The notes below the pieces were generated by a model. That model had not been told where the DNA came from, made no database searches, and worked only from the letters and a program-made list of their open reading frames with translations. A program made the position numbers and the translations under genes. From Candidatus Delongbacteria bacterium (GTDB lineage: Bacteria; UBA4055), in the NCBI GenBank assembly GCA_028702975.1, contig JAQVNT010000065.1:1-8163 (forward strand): a DNA stretch of 8,163 nt, in the 5' to 3' direction. Below, piece by piece: positions 6,420 to 8,163 of the stretch (position 1 is its first letter; every line of letters begins with the position of its first letter).

Positions 6420-7253
6420 ATGAAGCTGAAAAAAATAGATACGGATAAGGTACTTAAAAGAGTGACGGCTCAGTCGGGAAAACTTTTTTATATTATGGGG
6501 CCGTGCGTGATCGAGAGCGAAGATACAGTTATGGAAATAGCTGAGAGGCTGTATAAAATAGCTACGGAACTAAAAGCTGATGTTGTTTTTAAGTCCTCAT
6601 ACACAAAAGCCAACAGGTCGAGCATCGAATCTTTTACCGGACCGGGGATCGTAAAGGGATTAAAAATCTTGAAAAGGGTAAGAACGGAATTCGGTTTTCC
6701 CATACTTACGGATGTTCATACTCCGGCTGAAGCAGAAGTGGCAGGCATGACAGCTGACATTATTCAGATACCGGCCTTTTTGTGCAGGCAGACCGATCTT
6801 ATACTTGCGGCGGCAAAAACAGGTAAAATTATAAACATAAAAAAGGGGCAGTTCGCATCTGCGCAGGAAATGAAACTTGCGGCGGCAAAATCAGTTGCAG
6901 CCGGGAATGTCAGAATTCTTCTCACGGAAAGGGGAACTACATTCGGTTATAATAACCTCGTCGTTGATTTCAGGAATTTTATGGAAATGAAAAAAACCGG
7001 ATACCCCGTAATATATGATGTTACCCATTCCCTCCAGAGACCGGCCGCTGAAGGAAATACATCAGGCGGACAGCCTGAATACGCCATAGCTATGGCTTGC
7101 GCAGCTGCCGCTACAGGAAGCATTGACGGGATCTTTGCAGAAACGCATACCGATCCTTCTCTGGCAATGTCAGACTCAAAATCAATGATAGATCTGGATC
7201 AGGCAGAAGAGCTTGTAAATAAAACAAAGAAAATCAACAGGATAAAATTCTAA
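6420..7253 (+). CDS. kdsA: 3-deoxy-D-manno-octulosonate-8-phosphate (KDO-8-P) synthase
   Basis: KdsA condenses phosphoenolpyruvate with arabinose-5-phosphate to give KDO-8-phosphate, the precursor of the inner-core sugar of LPS, in the cytoplasm. At 277 residues it has normal length. Visible signatures are GPCVIES, TKANRSS, IQIPAFLCRQTDL, INIKKGQF and ERGTTFGYNNLVVDFR, then VTHSLQ and ETHTDP. C29 replaces the Asn of the E. coli-type enzyme. With H203, E241 and D252 (the last two 11 residues apart, as in the Aquifex enzyme) it gives the ligand set of the metal-dependent class. Local departures are SFTGPG where SFRGPG or SYRGPG is usual, and QFASAQEM where QFL follows KKG in many homologues. 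The Shine-Dalgarno is weak (AGAGA four bases before the ATG). kdsC follows after 3 bases. It is transcribed divergently from GAPDH. Confidence 0.96.
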   Translation: MKLKKIDTDKVLKRVTAQSGKLFYIMGPCVIESEDTVMEIAERLYKIATELKADVVFKSSYTKANRSSIESFTGPGIVKGLKILKRVRTEFGFPILTDVHTPAEAEVAGMTADIIQIPAFLCRQTDLILAAAKTGKIINIKKGQFASAQEMKLAAAKSVAAGNVRILLTERGTTFGYNNLVVDFRNFMEMKKTGYPVIYDVTHSLQRPAAEGNTSGGQPEYAIAMACAAAATGSIDGIFAETHTDPSLAMSDSKSMIDLDQAEELVNKTKKINRIKF

Positions 7254-7256
7254 ACA

Positions 7257-7766
7257 ATGAAGAAAGATATAAAAATGGTCATCCTCGATGTTGACGGAGC
7301 TATGACTGACGGTATTATTTATTACGGTTTGAACGGAGAGCTGATAAAGGCTTTCTGCGCAAAGGACGGGTTTTTCATAAAGCACATCTGTCCGGAGACG
7401 GGAATAAGAGTCGCGATCATTTCTGGAGGATTTGGAGAGATCGTCAAAAAAAGAGCCGAGGTTCTGGGCGTTGAGGATGTTTATACGGGTCATGTTGACA
7501 AATCTGAAGCTTACATGGAACTCAAAAACAAATATTCTCTCGATGACGACGAGATAGCCTATTTTGGCGATGACTGGTTTGACTGGTCCGCAATGAAATT
7601 TGCGGGACTGAAAGGATCGCCTTCCGATGCGAGTCCGGAGATAAAAGAGAGGGTCGATTTCGTTAGTAAAGCAGAGGCCGGGAAGGGTTCTGTGAGAGAA
7701 TTTATAGAATTTATACTGAAAAGAGATAATAAATTTGAAGCTGCTCAAAAAAAATATCTGGGCTGA
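7257..7766 (+). CDS. kdsC: KDO-8-phosphate phosphatase, HAD superfamily
   Basis: KdsC hydrolyses KDO-8-phosphate to KDO and phosphate, the step after KdsA. The 169-residue protein is a minimal, capless HAD phosphatase typical of the family. It has DVDGAMTDG with nucleophile D11 and acid/base D13, the FCAKDG motif (usually FNAKDG or FNVKDG), IISGG with S56, K82, and YFGDDWFDW with the Mg-binding D105. The C-terminal AGKGSVREFIEFIL corresponds to the family's GGxGAVRE tail. The Val-Leu of the usual DVDGVLTDG is Ala-Met here and the GDD segment carries two Trp, so the sequence is somewhat divergent, but all catalytic residues are kept. It begins 3 bases after kdsA, with only a distant AGGA inside the kdsA end, so translation probably depends on kdsA. 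Its last 32 bases overlap the start proposed for the LptC-like gene. Confidence 0.93.
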   Translation: MKKDIKMVILDVDGAMTDGIIYYGLNGELIKAFCAKDGFFIKHICPETGIRVAIISGGFGEIVKKRAEVLGVEDVYTGHVDKSEAYMELKNKYSLDDDEIAYFGDDWFDWSAMKFAGLKGSPSDASPEIKERVDFVSKAEAGKGSVREFIEFILKRDNKFEAAQKKYLG

Positions 7767-8163
7767 AGCATTTTTAATAGTACTGCTTGCTTCTTTGACG
7801 GGATGCTCAAAAAAAAATCCGGTCGAAAAGACCGTTTCTCAAAATACCGGTCCGGTCTCAGACAACATGATCTGGAACATGGAGGTTAACATCACGAACG
7901 AAAACGAGCTGAAGGCCAAGTTCTTCGGGGGCTATGTAGAAAGGGATAATGTGGCTAATTCGAGATATTCGGAGAACAGAATTGATTCGGGACTCAGGAT
8001 AGATTTTTATAAGAACGGATTAAGATCAGGCAGACTAGTAAGCGAGAGGGGCAATATAAACGACCTGACGGAGCTATTCTCAGCCTGGGACAATGTTGTA
8101 TTCAGTTCGGAAAAAGGCTATGTGCTCTACACGGACACCCTTATATGGAATAGAAAAGAAGCC
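7735..8163 (+). CDS. lptC: LptC-like LPS-export lipoprotein (3' truncated)
   Basis: This reading frame is open to the window end (143 codons) and has no ATG before its signal peptide. I propose a TTG start at 7735, inside kdsC, preceded by an AAGAGA purine stretch about 8 bases upstream. It then reads MKLLKKNIWAEAFLIVLLAS followed by LTGCSKK: a basic start, hydrophobic core and lipobox LTGC, so a lipoprotein. The periplasmic part has the strand-rich LptC character, in particular WDNVVFSSEKGYVLYTDTLIWNRK, close to the family pattern V-x-S-x-x-G-x-x-L-x-T-x-x-L-x-W, and an earlier MEVNITNENELKAKFFGG. LptC passes LPS from the LptBFG transporter to LptA in the periplasm. E. coli LptC has an uncleaved membrane anchor; a lipid anchor would be a variant. 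Its place directly after kdsA-kdsC is a common LPS gene order. Family call is good; the start codon is less certain. Confidence 0.82.
   Translation, partial: MKLLKKNIWAEAFLIVLLASLTGCSKKNPVEKTVSQNTGPVSDNMIWNMEVNITNENELKAKFFGGYVERDNVANSRYSENRIDSGLRIDFYKNGLRSGRLVSERGNINDLTELFSAWDNVVFSSEKGYVLYTDTLIWNRKEA

Noticed and set aside
7182..7748. A 188-codon open frame on the minus strand opposite kdsA/kdsC
   Set aside because: It lies entirely opposite two well-supported genes, has no recognisable motif or ribosome binding site, and its composition looks like an antisense shadow.

Overview
The window looks like chromosomal DNA from a Gram-negative (diderm) bacterium of moderate-to-low GC. The diderm call rests on a KDO/LPS block (KdsA, KdsC, LptC-like lipoprotein) and two lipobox signal peptides. 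A six-bladed-propeller-like lipoprotein beside a TPR-type LytS kinase and a LytTR regulator is a style common in the Bacteroidetes/FCB assemblage. However, several genes have clear Shine-Dalgarno sequences (GGAGG, AGGAAGG, AAAAGGGG), which argues against a core Bacteroidetes genome; a deep FCB-type lineage is my low-confidence inference. I saw no mobile element, CRISPR array, tRNA or rRNA.

Layout. (1) 1-353, plus: the C-terminal end of a Tex-family RNA-binding protein. (2) 357-4142, minus: a three-gene signalling operon, transcribed from about 4130 leftward. It encodes a propeller lipoprotein, a TPR-containing LytS-type histidine kinase and a LytTR response regulator. The genes are tightly packed (8-bp overlap, then a 9-bp gap), and the regulator's ribosome binding site is embedded in the kinase stop codon. 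A perfect TATAAT lies ahead of the operon. Upstream of it are three CGAAA-cored repeats at exact 21-bp phasing, a candidate operator. (3) 4224-5150, minus: an EamA/DMT-family transporter. (4) 5224-6231, minus: glyceraldehyde-3-phosphate dehydrogenase with its own promoter and a strong intrinsic terminator. (5) 6420-8163, plus: kdsA, kdsC and an lptC-like gene, the last starting at a TTG inside kdsC and running off the window.

How the genes work together. KdsA makes KDO-8-phosphate, KdsC dephosphorylates it to KDO, and LptC belongs to the machinery carrying LPS to the outer membrane, so the right end is an LPS synthesis/export operon. The left-centre operon is best read as an envelope-sensing system. 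A periplasmic lipoprotein and a periplasmic TPR domain would feed a cytoplasmic kinase that phosphorylates a LytTR transcription factor, which may control its own operon through the phased repeats. That last step is inference. Several start codons are revised here from Shine-Dalgarno position and signal-peptide logic.
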